The position numbers and the translations under genes are program-made. DNA of 36,989 nucleotides from Candidatus Bathyarchaeota archaeon (GTDB taxonomy: Archaea > Thermoproteota > Bathyarchaeia > 40CM-2-53-6 > CALIRQ01): the NCBI GenBank assembly GCA_028275385.1, contig JAPWUR010000003.1, positions 1 to 36,989 of the forward strand. Reading direction: 5' to 3'. Of this stretch, positions 24,057 through 32,062 are shown in pieces. The notes under the pieces are model-generated. The model saw nothing but the letters and a program-made list of their open reading frames with translations, did not search any database and was not told where the DNA came from. The stretch's first letter is position 1. Each line of letters starts with the position of its first letter.

Positions 24057-24643
24057 GCGGGGAAAGGGCCCGCAGGGCCAAGATAGAAAGGAGGACCTTG
24101 GAAGTGAGCATAAGCGGGGATCTCGATATAGACGGCTCCGGGAGGGCCAAGGTTTCTACGGGCATACCCTTCTTCGATCACATGCTCAGCACCCTAGCCA
24201 AGCACGCCCTCTTCGATTTGGAGCTGACCGCCAAGGGGGACTTGGAGCACCATTTGATAGAGGAGGTGGGCATAGCCCTGGGGTCGGCGATAGACGCCGC
24301 CCTCGGGGATAGGAGGGGGATAAGGAGGTTCGGCTCCGCCCTGATCCCGATGGATGAATCGCTCGCGAGCGCAGCGGTCGATCTGAGCGGAAGGGGCTTC
24401 GCGCGATTGAGCTTGGGGCTCCGCGATTCTGTGGAGGGCTTCAGGGCGGAGTGGCTCGAGCATTTCCTAAGATCCCTCGCGATGTCCTCGCGGGCGACGA
24501 TCCACGTGAACCTGGTCTATGGGAGCGATGAGCATCACAAAGCCGAGTCCTCCATCAAGGCCCTCGCCAGAGCCCTGAGGGATGCCGTTAGCATGGATTG
24601 GAGGATCCCGGGGGAGATCCCGAGCGTGAAGGGGGGATTATGA
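24053..24643 (+). CDS. hisB: Imidazoleglycerol-phosphate dehydratase
   Basis: Manganese enzyme that dehydrates imidazoleglycerol phosphate. The 196-residue, monofunctional form has STGIPFFDHMLSTLAKHALFDL, DLEHHLIEEVGIALGSAI, HFLRSLA and DEHHKAESSIKALARAL; the two histidine-rich segments (LEHHLIE and DEHHKAE) carry the metal ligands. The TTG start overlaps the TGA of the HAD gene (TTGA). The stop is immediately followed by the hisH ATG. The longer open frame beginning at 23702 is out of register with the HAD gene and not real. Confidence 0.95.
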   Translation: MSGERARRAKIERRTLEVSISGDLDIDGSGRAKVSTGIPFFDHMLSTLAKHALFDLELTAKGDLEHHLIEEVGIALGSAIDAALGDRRGIRRFGSALIPMDESLASAAVDLSGRGFARLSLGLRDSVEGFRAEWLEHFLRSLAMSSRATIHVNLVYGSDEHHKAESSIKALARALRDAVSMDWRIPGEIPSVKGGL

Positions 24644-25252
24644 ATGCCGACGATACTCGTGGCGAACTACGGCGTTGGCAACCTCAGGAGCCTGAGGAGG
24701 GGATTGGAGCGGGCCGGGGCGCGCGCCGCCATAGGATTGGGGCCCGAGGAGCTCGAGGCCGCGGATGGCATCGTCCTGCCAGGGGTCGGGGCCTTCCGGG
24801 CCGCGATGGAGGGGCTGGGCGCCATAAGGGAGGCGCTCATGGAGCAAGTGGAGGCGGGGAAGCCGCTCCTCGGGATCTGCCTCGGGATGCAACTCCTCCT
24901 ATCCAAGAGCTACGAGAACGGCGTTTGGGATGGGCTCGGCCTAGTGAGGGGGGAGGCCACGAAGCTGCCGGGATCCGTGAAATTGCCCCACATGGGATGG
25001 GACGAGGTCATCATAACCAGGGATTCGGAGATAGCGGAGGGCATCCCGAGCGGGGCCCTCATGTATTTCGCGCATTCCTATGCCCCGGAGCTATCGGATG
25101 GTTCGGTGGAGGTCGCCCATACCGATTACGGGAGGAAGTTCGCTTCCATAATAGAGCGCGGGAACATATTCGGAACGCAATTCCATCCGGAGAAGAGCGG
25201 GGGGCCCGGGATAGGGCTCCTGAGGAACTTCGTATCCATCGTGAAAAGGTGA
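24644..25252 (+). CDS. hisH: Imidazole glycerol phosphate synthase, glutaminase subunit
   Basis: Class I glutamine amidotransferase that feeds ammonia to HisF. The catalytic triad is visible: C79 in LLGICLGMQ, and H181 and E183 in QFHPEKSGG. NYGVGNLRSL and DGIVLPGVGAF near the N-terminus are family motifs. At 202 residues the length is normal. ATG follows the hisB TGA with no gap. Confidence 0.95.
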   Translation: MPTILVANYGVGNLRSLRRGLERAGARAAIGLGPEELEAADGIVLPGVGAFRAAMEGLGAIREALMEQVEAGKPLLGICLGMQLLLSKSYENGVWDGLGLVRGEATKLPGSVKLPHMGWDEVIITRDSEIAEGIPSGALMYFAHSYAPELSDGSVEVAHTDYGRKFASIIERGNIFGTQFHPEKSGGPGIGLLRNFVSIVKR

Positions 25253-25259
25253 TGGCGGG

Positions 25260-25976
25260 TTGTACATCATACCGGCGGTGGATATAATGGGGGGCAAATG
25301 CGTTAGGCTCCTGCGCGGAGCCCCGGATGCGAGGATCGAGTATTACGAGGATCCAGTCGAGGCCGCTAAGCTTTGGGAAGCCATGGGGGCGGAATGGATC
25401 CACGTCGTGGACTTGGATAGGGCCATGGGGACCGGGGATAACCGCGATGTGGTATACGCCATACTCCGGGAGGTCGATTCCAAGGTCCAAGTCGGAGGGG
25501 GGATAAGGAGCCTGGAGGAGGCGGGCGAGATGCTAGATAGGGGGGCCTCCAGGGTGGTGGTTGGGACGAGGGCCATCAGGGATCCGGATTTCCTGCCGAG
25601 CCTGGCGAGGGCCTTTGGGAGCGAGAGGATCGCGGTTGCGATCGATGTGAAGGGAGGGGGGATCGCCATCGAGGGCTGGAGGAAGGTCGCGGGGTTGGAT
25701 CCCTTGGCTTTCGCGAGCAGCCTCAGGGGCGCTGGATTCCTCGTGCTAACGCTCGCGGATCACGATGGAACCCTCAGGACGCCCGCCTTGGGGATCGTTG
25801 AGGAGGTCAAGAGGGTCGCCCCGATGCCCCTGATAGTCGGGGGCGGGGTGAGCGATCTCGAGGGCCTGAGGGCCTTGGCGAGGATGGGGGTTTGGGGGGT
25901 GATAATCGGGAGGGCCCTTTACGAGGGCGTATTGGATTTCAAAGCCGCGGTGGAGGCGATCGCCGATGTTGGCTAA
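25260..25976 (+). CDS. hisA: ProFAR isomerase (phosphoribosylformimino-AICAR-P isomerase)
   Basis: TIM-barrel Amadori isomerase. [20 protein letters not shown] carries the first catalytic aspartate; [22 protein letters not shown] and [10 protein letters not shown] (the second catalytic aspartate position) and [15 protein letters not shown] follow. At 238 residues it is normal. The start is TTG at 25260, 7 nt after the hisH stop; the ATG at 25252 is in another frame. The last 11 nt overlap hisF. Confidence 0.94.
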   Translation: MYIIPAVDIMGGKCVRLLRGAPDARIEYYEDPVEAAKLWEAMGAEWIHVVDLDRAMGTGDNRDVVYAILREVDSKVQVGGGIRSLEEAGEMLDRGASRVVVGTRAIRDPDFLPSLARAFGSERIAVAIDVKGGGIAIEGWRKVAGLDPLAFASSLRGAGFLVLTLADHDGTLRTPALGIVEEVKRVAPMPLIVGGGVSDLEGLRALARMGVWGVIIGRALYEGVLDFKAAVEAIADVG

Positions 25977-26736
25977 GAGGATAATACCGTGCTTGGATGT
26001 CAAGGACGGGAAGGTCGTGAAGGGCGTGAAATTCGAGAACCTGAGGGTCGAGGGCGACCCGGTCGAGCTCGCCTCGTATTATGAGGAATCGATGGCCGAC
26101 GAGCTGGTATTCCTCGATATAACGGCATCGAAGGAGAAGAGAAAGATATTGATCGATGTCGTAGAAAAGGTCGCCGATGTGCTGACGATACCCTTCACGG
26201 TCGGAGGGGGGATAGGCGACCTTGGGATGATACAGGAGCTTTTGTGCGCCGGGGCCGATAAGGTATCGTTGAATACCGCAGCCGTGAGGGACCCGGAGCT
26301 CATCAGGGTGGCATCGGATCGATTCGGGAGCCAATGCATAGTTATAGCCATAGATGCGAAAAGGGCCTGGGGGGCCCCGGGGCGCCCCCGATGGGAGGTC
26401 TATATCGAGGGCGGATCCAAGGGGACCGGCCTTGACGCGATCGAATGGGCCAAGAGGGCCGAGGGCCTCGGGGCGGGGGAGATACTCCTCACTAGCATGG
26501 ATAAGGATGGAACCCAAGAGGGCTACGATATAGAGCTGACCCGGGCGATTTGCGAAGCGGTGAACTTGCCCGTCATAGCGAGCGGCGGGGCCGGGGCGCC
26601 GGAGCACATCCTAGAGGTCTTCGAAAGGGGGCTGGCGGATGCCGCTTTGGCGGCTTCGATCTTCCATAGGAATATACATCCGATAATGGAGGTCAAGAGG
26701 TTCTTGGCATCGAGGGGGATCCCGGTGAGGATGTGA
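25966..26736 (+). CDS. hisF: Imidazole glycerol phosphate synthase, cyclase subunit
   Basis: TIM-barrel subunit that uses HisH ammonia to form IGP and AICAR. The sequence has [19 protein letters not shown] with catalytic D11, [38 protein letters not shown] with the second aspartate, [15 protein letters not shown] and [14 protein letters not shown]. At 256 residues it is normal. The ATG lies 11 nt inside hisA. Confidence 0.96.
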   Translation: MLAKRIIPCLDVKDGKVVKGVKFENLRVEGDPVELASYYEESMADELVFLDITASKEKRKILIDVVEKVADVLTIPFTVGGGIGDLGMIQELLCAGADKVSLNTAAVRDPELIRVASDRFGSQCIVIAIDAKRAWGAPGRPRWEVYIEGGSKGTGLDAIEWAKRAEGLGAGEILLTSMDKDGTQEGYDIELTRAICEAVNLPVIASGGAGAPEHILEVFERGLADAALAASIFHRNIHPIMEVKRFLASRGIPVRM

Positions 26737-26737
26737 A

Positions 26738-27397
26738 ATGGGCGGCGGGAAGGGCGGGATCGAGGACTTGATCGAAAGAGTGGATTTCGAGAAGATGGGC
26801 GGATTGGTGCCAGTCGTGGTGCAGGACTTCGATACCGGGGAGGTCCTCATGCAGGCCTTCATGAACAAGGAGGCCCTCAAGTTGACCCTAGAGACGGGAT
26901 TGATGCATTATTGGAGCAGGACCAGGGGGAGGATATGGATGAAGGGCGAGGAGAGCGGGCATACGCAATCCGTGATTAGCGCGAGATTGGATTGTGATGG
27001 CGATGCGATATTATTCGCGGTGAGGCAAAAGGGCGTTTGTTGCCACACAGGCGAGGGCAGCTGCTTCCATAGGCCCCTCCTTGATGGCCCAGCGGGCGTG
27101 GGCGCGAAGATCCTCGGGGAAGTATTCCAAGTCATAAAGGGGAGGATCGAGGCGCCGCGGCCCGGCTCCTACGTATCCGGCTTGGCCTCAAAGGGGGAGA
27201 ACGCGATATTGAAGAAGCTCGGGGAGGAGGCGGCCGAGTTGGTGATAGCGGCCAAAGAGGGCGAGGGGATTATTCACGAGGCCGCGGATCTCCTATTCCA
27301 CTTGATGGTCCTCCTGGCCTTCAAGGGGGTGGGGCTGGAGGGCGTTTACGCCGAGCTTGAGAGGAGGCGAAGGGGGCGAAGGGCCGAGGGCCCTTGA
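26738..27397 (+). CDS. hisI: Bifunctional PRA-CH cyclohydrolase / PRA-PH pyrophosphohydrolase
   Basis: HisIE fusion that catalyses steps 2 and 3. The HisI half (about residues 1-115) has GLVPVVVQDFDTGEVLMQAFMN, HYWSRTRGRIWMKGEESGH, LDCDGDAI and VCCHTGEGSC, with zinc and magnesium ligands. The HisE half (about 125-219) has ENAILKKLGEEAAELVIAAKEG and HEAADLLFHLMVLL, the MazG-like helices. ATG 26738 lies 1 nt after the hisF stop. It is the last his gene; a 96-nt gap with a new TATA follows. Confidence 0.95.
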   Translation: MGGGKGGIEDLIERVDFEKMGGLVPVVVQDFDTGEVLMQAFMNKEALKLTLETGLMHYWSRTRGRIWMKGEESGHTQSVISARLDCDGDAILFAVRQKGVCCHTGEGSCFHRPLLDGPAGVGAKILGEVFQVIKGRIEAPRPGSYVSGLASKGENAILKKLGEEAAELVIAAKEGEGIIHEAADLLFHLMVLLAFKGVGLEGVYAELERRRRGRRAEGP

Positions 27398-27458
27398 CCT
27401 GCCCCGCTCGGGTTGGGTCGATCCCCCATCCAACGGTATCCCTGTTCCACTTGGAAAC

Positions 27459-27466
27459 TTTATAAT
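27459..27466 (+). promoter_or_regulatory. TATA box for the winged-helix/MinD pair
   Basis: TTTATAAT predicts transcription from about 27489, 5 nt before ATG 27494, so a nearly leaderless mRNA. It separates this pair from the his operon and decides the start over the longer frame from 27413. Confidence 0.6.
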
Positions 27467-27493
27467 CCCGCCCGGGAATATTTTGCCATCGCA

Positions 27494-27877
27494 ATGGAAG
27501 CGAAGGGCGCGGCGAGCGCGTTGGGCGATGAGGACGCCGTGATCGGCTTGCTCAAGAAGATAAACGAGAACCTGGAGGAACTCAATAGGAAGCTTGATGC
27601 CATGATAAAGATGCAGGAATCGTCGAAGCCCATCGCCAAGGCCATAACATCGGGGGAGATGCCCCTGGATGTGGATACGCTCCTATCCCTGCCGGATCAT
27701 CTGAGGAAGACGGCCTTGGCCATATGCGCCCTGGGCGAGGCGACCGCCACGCAGGTGGCCGCCGAAACCTCCAGGGCCAGGGCGGCCGAGAGCGATTACC
27801 TAAACCAGCTCGTCTCGCTCGGCCTCCTGAAGAAGAAGAGGAAGGGCAGGGATGTTTACTTCTACATCGAGAGGTGA
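27494..27877 (+). CDS. Winged-helix DNA-binding protein with N-terminal coiled coil (ArsR-like)
   Basis: Likely DNA-binding partner of the MinD-type ATPase that follows. The first 45 residues (AVIGLLKKINENLEELNRKLDAMIKMQ) form a short coiled coil. The rest is a winged helix: SLPDHLRKTALAICALGEATATQVAAETSRARAAESDYLNQLVSLGLLKKKRKGRDVYFYIER, with helix 3 around TSRARAAESDYLNQL and a wing at KKRKGRDVYFYI. The 127-residue product ends in a TGA directly followed by the ATG of the ATPase. It could be a repressor of the pair or the DNA adaptor of a positioning system; no target site is evident. Confidence 0.78.
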   Translation: MEAKGAASALGDEDAVIGLLKKINENLEELNRKLDAMIKMQESSKPIAKAITSGEMPLDVDTLLSLPDHLRKTALAICALGEATATQVAAETSRARAAESDYLNQLVSLGLLKKKRKGRDVYFYIER

Positions 27878-28642
27878 ATGGCCACGAAGGCCATATCGTT
27901 CCACTCCTACAAGGGCGGGACCGGGAAGACCTCGATAGCGGCCAACTTGGCGGCCATATACGCCCGCCTCGGGCACAGGGTCTGCCTCCTCGATTACGAT
28001 TTCAGGGCCCCGAGCCTGAGCGTCCTCTTCAAGCCCAATCCCAAGTTTTGGTTGAACGATTACCTGAACGGCCGATGCGAGGTGGAGGAGGCGCTCGTGG
28101 ACGTGGGGAAGGGGCTGGGCCTCGAGGGGGCGATCTTCGCCGGATTCGCCGATCCGAGCACGAGGGCCATAAGGGATATGATGACCAAGGATAGGGCTTG
28201 GGAGATGGGAGCCCTCCACAGGACCCTCTCGGCCAAGAGGGCCATACAAAGATCCCTCGGGGCGGATTATTTGATATTCGATACGAGCCCGGGCATACAT
28301 TATTCATCCGTCAACGCCCTGGCCAGCTCGGACGCCATAGCCCTCGTCATGAAGGGCGACGATTTCGACATGGAGGGGACCAAGGAGATGGTGCGCGGCA
28401 TATACGACGTGCTTGGGAGGAAGGCCGGGATAATCATGAATAAGATACCGATGGGCTTTGTCGAGGGAGGGGGGATCGTCAAGGGGGTCGAGGAGGAGCT
28501 CAATATACCGGTGCTGGGGGTGATCCCTTGCTATTGCGAGTTGATGGCCATCGGGGGCCGGTCGATTTACGCGCTCGATCGCCCAGATCACCCGTTCTCC
28601 AAGGCCCTCGAGGACCTATCCAAGAGGATCGCCGGGATGTGA
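27878..28642 (+). CDS. MinD/ParA-family ATPase
   Basis: Deviant Walker-A P-loop ATPase. HSYKGGTGKTSIAANLAAIYA (about residues 9-29) holds the signature lysine pair, LLDYDFRAPSLSVLF is switch I, DYLIFDTSPGIHYSSVNAL is switch II, and IIMNKIPMGF supplies the adenine-binding Asn-Lys. At 254 residues it has MinD-like size. The C-terminus (FSKALEDLSKRIAGM) could be an amphipathic membrane-targeting helix, but this is not certain. GAGGTGA at the end of the preceding gene is the ribosome site, and the gap is zero. No cysteines typical of NifH or Mrp/NBP35 iron-sulphur proteins are in the right places. Confidence 0.88.
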   Translation: MATKAISFHSYKGGTGKTSIAANLAAIYARLGHRVCLLDYDFRAPSLSVLFKPNPKFWLNDYLNGRCEVEEALVDVGKGLGLEGAIFAGFADPSTRAIRDMMTKDRAWEMGALHRTLSAKRAIQRSLGADYLIFDTSPGIHYSSVNALASSDAIALVMKGDDFDMEGTKEMVRGIYDVLGRKAGIIMNKIPMGFVEGGGIVKGVEEELNIPVLGVIPCYCELMAIGGRSIYALDRPDHPFSKALEDLSKRIAGM

Positions 28643-28656
28643 GGCCCGGGGGGCCC

Positions 28657-29595
28657 TCAACCCCTGCGGAGCCTCCTCTCGTATTCCTCCCTCAATCTGC
28701 GATATTCCGACTCGGTTATCCTCCCCAGGGCCTTGAGCTCCTCCAGCCTCGCTATCGCCCTGGCGGCCGCCAGATATTCCTCATCGGGCCCGCCGGCCTT
28801 CGCCCTCCTCCTAAGGGCGGCGTAGGCCCCCAATATGGCCAAGGCGATCGCGAGCGCCGCCGAGGCCAAGCCGAGGGGCCGCCACCAAGCCTCCCTCACA
28901 ACCAAGCCCAGCGCGAGCGATCTAATGGATCCGCCGCCGGATGCTATCACCGTTATATTATATCGCCCAATGGGCGCATCCGGGGAGCAAGTGATTTCGA
29001 GCAGGATCGAGCAAGGGGGCTGGGCCGGGTTCCTGTCGAACCTATAGGAGGCGCCATTGGGCAATCCCCGGAGGCTCAGATCCACCAGGGAGTCGAAGCC
29101 GTGAAGCGGCTCTATGGAGATCGCGACCCCGGAGGACCCGCCTTGCTGGACCTCCAGGACGGACGGATGCGCGGAGAGCCTAAAGTCGGGCTTGAAGATC
29201 CCGAACGTGAGCTCGGCCCTCGCCTCCCCGAACCCGATCTTCTCCGCCAATAGGTACACCGTGTAATTTCCCGACGCGTAGTCGCCCCTTAGCGCGAACT
29301 CATCCTCGTAGCCCCCATCGGCCCCGGTGAAGAGCAGCGCTATGTGGACCGTGTTGCCCCTCGGGTCCTTCACCTGGAGGGAAACGGCGGCGTTCGGAAC
29401 GGCCATCCCCAGCGGGGTGATGACCTTCCCCCTTATCCTGATTATCTGAAGGCCCGAGCGCAGCTCGGTCTCCGCCGATATTGACGCCTGTATCCCCTGG
29501 GCCGAGGCCAGCTCGATGATTGGGCACAGGGCCAATAGGGCGATCAGGGTTAAGGCCATAGCTCCCCGCAAGCACTGGGCACCATCCCGGCCCAT
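28657..29595 (-). CDS. Membrane-anchored Ig-like surface protein with SHOCT-like cytoplasmic tail
   Basis: Third Ig-like surface protein of the window. A signal peptide (LTLIALLALCPIIELASA) is followed by an Ig/MG2-like domain with IRGKVITPLGMAVPNAAVSLQV and GNYTVYLLAEKIGFGEA, then a second beta domain (FRLSAHPSVLEVQQGG to IGRYNITVIASGG). A membrane helix (LASAALAIALAILGAYAAL) and a charged tail of about 50 residues (ARAIARLEELKALGRITESEYRRLREEYERRL) follow. The tail resembles the short C-terminal SHOCT domain (Leu-x3-Gly-x-Ile-Thr-x3-Tyr). ATG 29595 is about 13 nt after the start predicted from the TATA at 29631-29638. ATG 29559 is an alternative. Confidence 0.8.
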   Translation of the reverse strand: MGRDGAQCLRGAMALTLIALLALCPIIELASAQGIQASISAETELRSGLQIIRIRGKVITPLGMAVPNAAVSLQVKDPRGNTVHIALLFTGADGGYEDEFALRGDYASGNYTVYLLAEKIGFGEARAELTFGIFKPDFRLSAHPSVLEVQQGGSSGVAISIEPLHGFDSLVDLSLRGLPNGASYRFDRNPAQPPCSILLEITCSPDAPIGRYNITVIASGGGSIRSLALGLVVREAWWRPLGLASAALAIALAILGAYAALRRRAKAGGPDEEYLAAARAIARLEELKALGRITESEYRRLREEYERRLRRG

Positions 29596-29630
29596 TCGGG
29601 CTGCCGGACGCCTTTGGCCTCCGCGGCTGG

Positions 29631-29638
29631 ATTAAAAA
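29631..29638 (-). promoter_or_regulatory. TATA box for the SHOCT-tailed surface protein
   Basis: The minus strand reads TTTTTTAAT; predicted start near 29608, upstream of ATG 29595. Confidence 0.5.
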
Positions 29639-29640
29639 AG

Positions 29641-30067
29641 GGTGCGCTCGGGGGGCCGGAGCTCATGAGGCCCGCGCGAATTGATGGCTCCCAGGTTTCA
29701 GCAGCGGACCCGCATCCCCCCAATCTCAGAGGGGGTTTGGCCCCATGAGGATGGCATGTACCAATCCCCTCGTGGGGGCCACGAGGGGAATGGGAGAATT
29801 AAGGGGGGTCGTTCGCTATCTCGCCGAAGGGCTCGGCGAAGGGGCTATCGGGCTACGTTGTTGATGGTCCTCGCGCCGCGCGAAGCTGCGGGGAATGGAG
29901 CGCATGGGGCCCGAGGCTCGCTGGAGCCATGCGGAGGGGTTCTTCGATGCGAATGGGATGGGCCGGGGAATATCCCGGGCCATATGGGGGATCGATGCCG
30001 GATCGCAAGGGCCCCATCCCATCCGATCCCTCGGGAGGGGGGAATTGGGGATTTTGCCACCGCGGCC
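29641..30067. other. Gene-free stretch with tandem hairpins
   Basis: About 430 nt without a convincing gene: the open frames here have no family resemblance or consistent composition. Two hairpins lie close together. The first (about 29720-29754) pairs CCA..CTCA..GGGG with CCCC..TGAG..TGG. The second (29765-29789) is a perfect 11-bp stem, TCCCCTCGTGG/CCACGAGGGGA, with a GGG loop. No T-run follows on either strand, so a standard terminator is not indicated. Confidence 0.45.
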
Positions 30068-31618
30068 TCATCCGAAGAGCTCGTCGAGCCTCTCCTTGGG
30101 CGGCTTGGGCGTGACCAAGCTAACGAGGAAGTATAGGGCGCCGCATCCAATGAAAGTCGCCAATTGCCAATAGCCCCATCCCCAGGCGTTGATGGTATAG
30201 ACGTAATAGCCCCCGAGGGCGCACATGGCCATCCCGTATAATATGCAAGCCATCGCGCCGTACTTCGTAGCCCCCCTCCAATAGAAGGAGACCGCCACCA
30301 CGAAGAAGAATATGCTGCCCAATCCAACGGCGGCCCCGGACATCAAATAGGCCAGCAACGGGGGCGGGCGCACGATGGCCCAATAGAGCGGTATGAGGGC
30401 GAAGATCGGTATTAGGATCCTCGTAATCGCCAGCAAGGTCTTCTTGGATAGGTTGGGCATGTAAAGGCCCAGGATGTCCCTGGTCACATTGCCGGACATC
30501 ACCATAACCATGGCCGCCAAGGTCGATAGGGAGGCCGCGAACACGGCCACCAGGTAAATCGTCGAGAGCGGGACGCCCCCGATGACCATCGCCAGCAATG
30601 GGGCCGCCGCGTCCCTCCCCAATCCCGTTGGCATCCCGGGGATCCCGGCCAACTTGGGCCCGAAATAGGCCCTGGCCGCGAGCCCCACTATCAAGTTGGC
30701 CCACGGCACGGAGCCGCCTATGGCTATGACGGCCATCATTATGGCGAAATCCCTCTTCGTGAACTTCCTTATCCCCAGGAACCTGGCGACGTTGTGGGGG
30801 AAGCCTATGGCCATCGTGAAGAACATTATGGCCGTCGCCAGGACCCCTATCCAATCCGCCGCGAATTGGGCGGCCGGCACGCCGGATAGCTTGGGGTTCA
30901 CGAGCCCCACGAGCTCCGGGGCCTGGGCCGCCAATTTGGCGTTCAAGGCCTCTGGGCCGCCGATGAAGGCCAAGGAGGCTATGCCCAGGGCGAAGCAACC
31001 TATTGTCAGCAAAATGCCCTGGAGGGCCAAGGTCCATTGGGTCCCCGTATATCCCCCGAAGGCCAAGTAGATGAAGGCCACCGAAGCGCTCAGGAGCATG
31101 CAGATTTCCCAGCGATAGCCCGTTATGGCGTACCAAGCGGTGGCGCCAGCCGTGTATTGGCCAACGGAGTATACCATCAAGAGGATTATCATGGACGCGG
31201 CCGCCATGGCCTGCGTGAGCTTGCTATCGAACCTTATGCCTATGACGTCGGGCACTGTCGCGGCCCCGAACTTGGCCGAATAGGCCCTCATCTTGGGCCC
31301 GGTTATGAGCGCCGCGGGCGCAAGGCCGAGGAGCGTCCAAACGCCGGCCAGCCACATGCCGGGCCAGCCGAACCAATAGGTTATGCCCATCAGCCCTAGG
31401 CATGCCCAACCGCTCATCCAAGTGGCGCAGAGGGCCAAGCCCGTTATTATGGGGCCGATATCCCTCCCGCCGACCAGGAAGAGCTCGAAGCTAGAGGAGC
31501 GCTTCTTGGCGGCGAAGCCCAGGAATATGCAGATGATCAGGAAGCCGGCTAGGGCGAGCGCCCCAATGAGGAGGTACTCGGGCGTGGGCTTTGGCGGATC
31601 CGGCCAATCGGTCGTCAT
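30068..31618 (-). CDS. Sodium:solute symporter (SSS family)
   Basis: A 516-residue secondary transporter with about 13 membrane helices. Family features: SSSFELFLVGGRDIGPIITGLALCATWMSG (helix 1-2 region), FGAATVPDVIGIRFDSKLTQ, a helix with YSVGQYTAGATAWY, FPHNVARFLGIRKFTKRDFA, and AASLSTLAAMVMVMSGNVTRDI in the Na2-site helix. This order resembles the acetate/pyruvate/proline (ActP, MjcP, PutP) branch. The substrate cannot be fixed; the neighbouring LarA-type racemase makes a monocarboxylate such as lactate or pyruvate reasonable. It starts 4 nt after a 34-codon single-helix gene, likely its accessory subunit. Confidence 0.9.
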   Translation of the reverse strand: MTTDWPDPPKPTPEYLLIGALALAGFLIICIFLGFAAKKRSSSFELFLVGGRDIGPIITGLALCATWMSGWACLGLMGITYWFGWPGMWLAGVWTLLGLAPAALITGPKMRAYSAKFGAATVPDVIGIRFDSKLTQAMAAASMIILLMVYSVGQYTAGATAWYAITGYRWEICMLLSASVAFIYLAFGGYTGTQWTLALQGILLTIGCFALGIASLAFIGGPEALNAKLAAQAPELVGLVNPKLSGVPAAQFAADWIGVLATAIMFFTMAIGFPHNVARFLGIRKFTKRDFAIMMAVIAIGGSVPWANLIVGLAARAYFGPKLAGIPGMPTGLGRDAAAPLLAMVIGGVPLSTIYLVAVFAASLSTLAAMVMVMSGNVTRDILGLYMPNLSKKTLLAITRILIPIFALIPLYWAIVRPPPLLAYLMSGAAVGLGSIFFFVVAVSFYWRGATKYGAMACILYGMAMCALGGYYVYTINAWGWGYWQLATFIGCGALYFLVSLVTPKPPKERLDELFG

Positions 31619-31622
31619 GGCT

Positions 31623-31727
31623 TCATTCCCCCCAATACCTCAACCTTAGCCAAGTCCCTATCAAGACCAATAGCAAGCTGCCTATCATGACCGCCATGAG
31701 GGCGGTCCAAGCGCTCGGCTCAGCCAT
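31623..31727 (-). CDS. Small single-helix protein upstream of the SSS symporter
   Basis: A 34-residue ORF starting MAEPSAWTALMAVMIG and ending LRLRYWGE, with one hydrophobic helix (about residues 6-26) and a basic then acidic end. It lies 4 nt ahead of the symporter gene on the same strand. Very short single-helix partners encoded beside SSS symporters are an annotated class (symporter small accessory protein). This fits by size, topology and place, although I cannot confirm homology. Confidence 0.65.
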   Translation of the reverse strand: MAEPSAWTALMAVMIGSLLLVLIGTWLRLRYWGE

Positions 31728-32062
31728 GCTTACGGCACCCCCAAACTGGCCCGAGCAAGGGCCGAGCCGAAGATCCGATATGGTTTTCAAGCCATTCCAA
31801 AAGCCACACCTCCGCCGCGAACGCGGGGCGGGCTCAGCGGAAGAAGAAGAACGCCGAGCCGAACGAGGCTATGCCCCTGATCCCCGCGTCCCGGTTCAAT
31901 TCGAATCGCCCAGAGGGGGCGGGCCATCGATATATAAAATTTACCAAAGCTGCCGATACGCAGCCCGCCGGTCGCGATATCCAACGCGCCCGATCGGCGG
32001 GGGTTTGCCCAATTCGGCGGATCCTCGGCCCCCCTTTCGAAAACGGCTCGGCTGGAATGGGA
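31728..32062. other. Intergenic region between larA and the symporter genes, with AT-rich promoter island
   Basis: Mostly GC-rich with no recognisable gene. GATATATAAAATTT (31928-31941) stands out; on the minus strand it gives TTTTATATATC and a start near 31908, which would place a leader of about 180 nt before the 34-codon gene. Within that leader a 21-codon frame (31899-31834, TTG start) ends in SAFFFFR. A nearer weak TATA (ACCATATC, about 31774-31781) may serve instead. Confidence 0.4.

Noticed and set aside
27878-28642. NifH or Mrp/NBP35 iron-sulphur ATPase
   Set aside because: The cysteines expected for cluster binding are missing; the switch regions fit MinD/ParA.
29765-29789. Rho-independent terminator
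   Set aside because: The stem is perfect but no T-run follows on either strand, and it lies about 280 nt beyond the symporter stop.
29681-30136. 151-codon plus-strand frame in the gap before the symporter
   Set aside because: No family resemblance, erratic composition, and its end overlaps the symporter gene.
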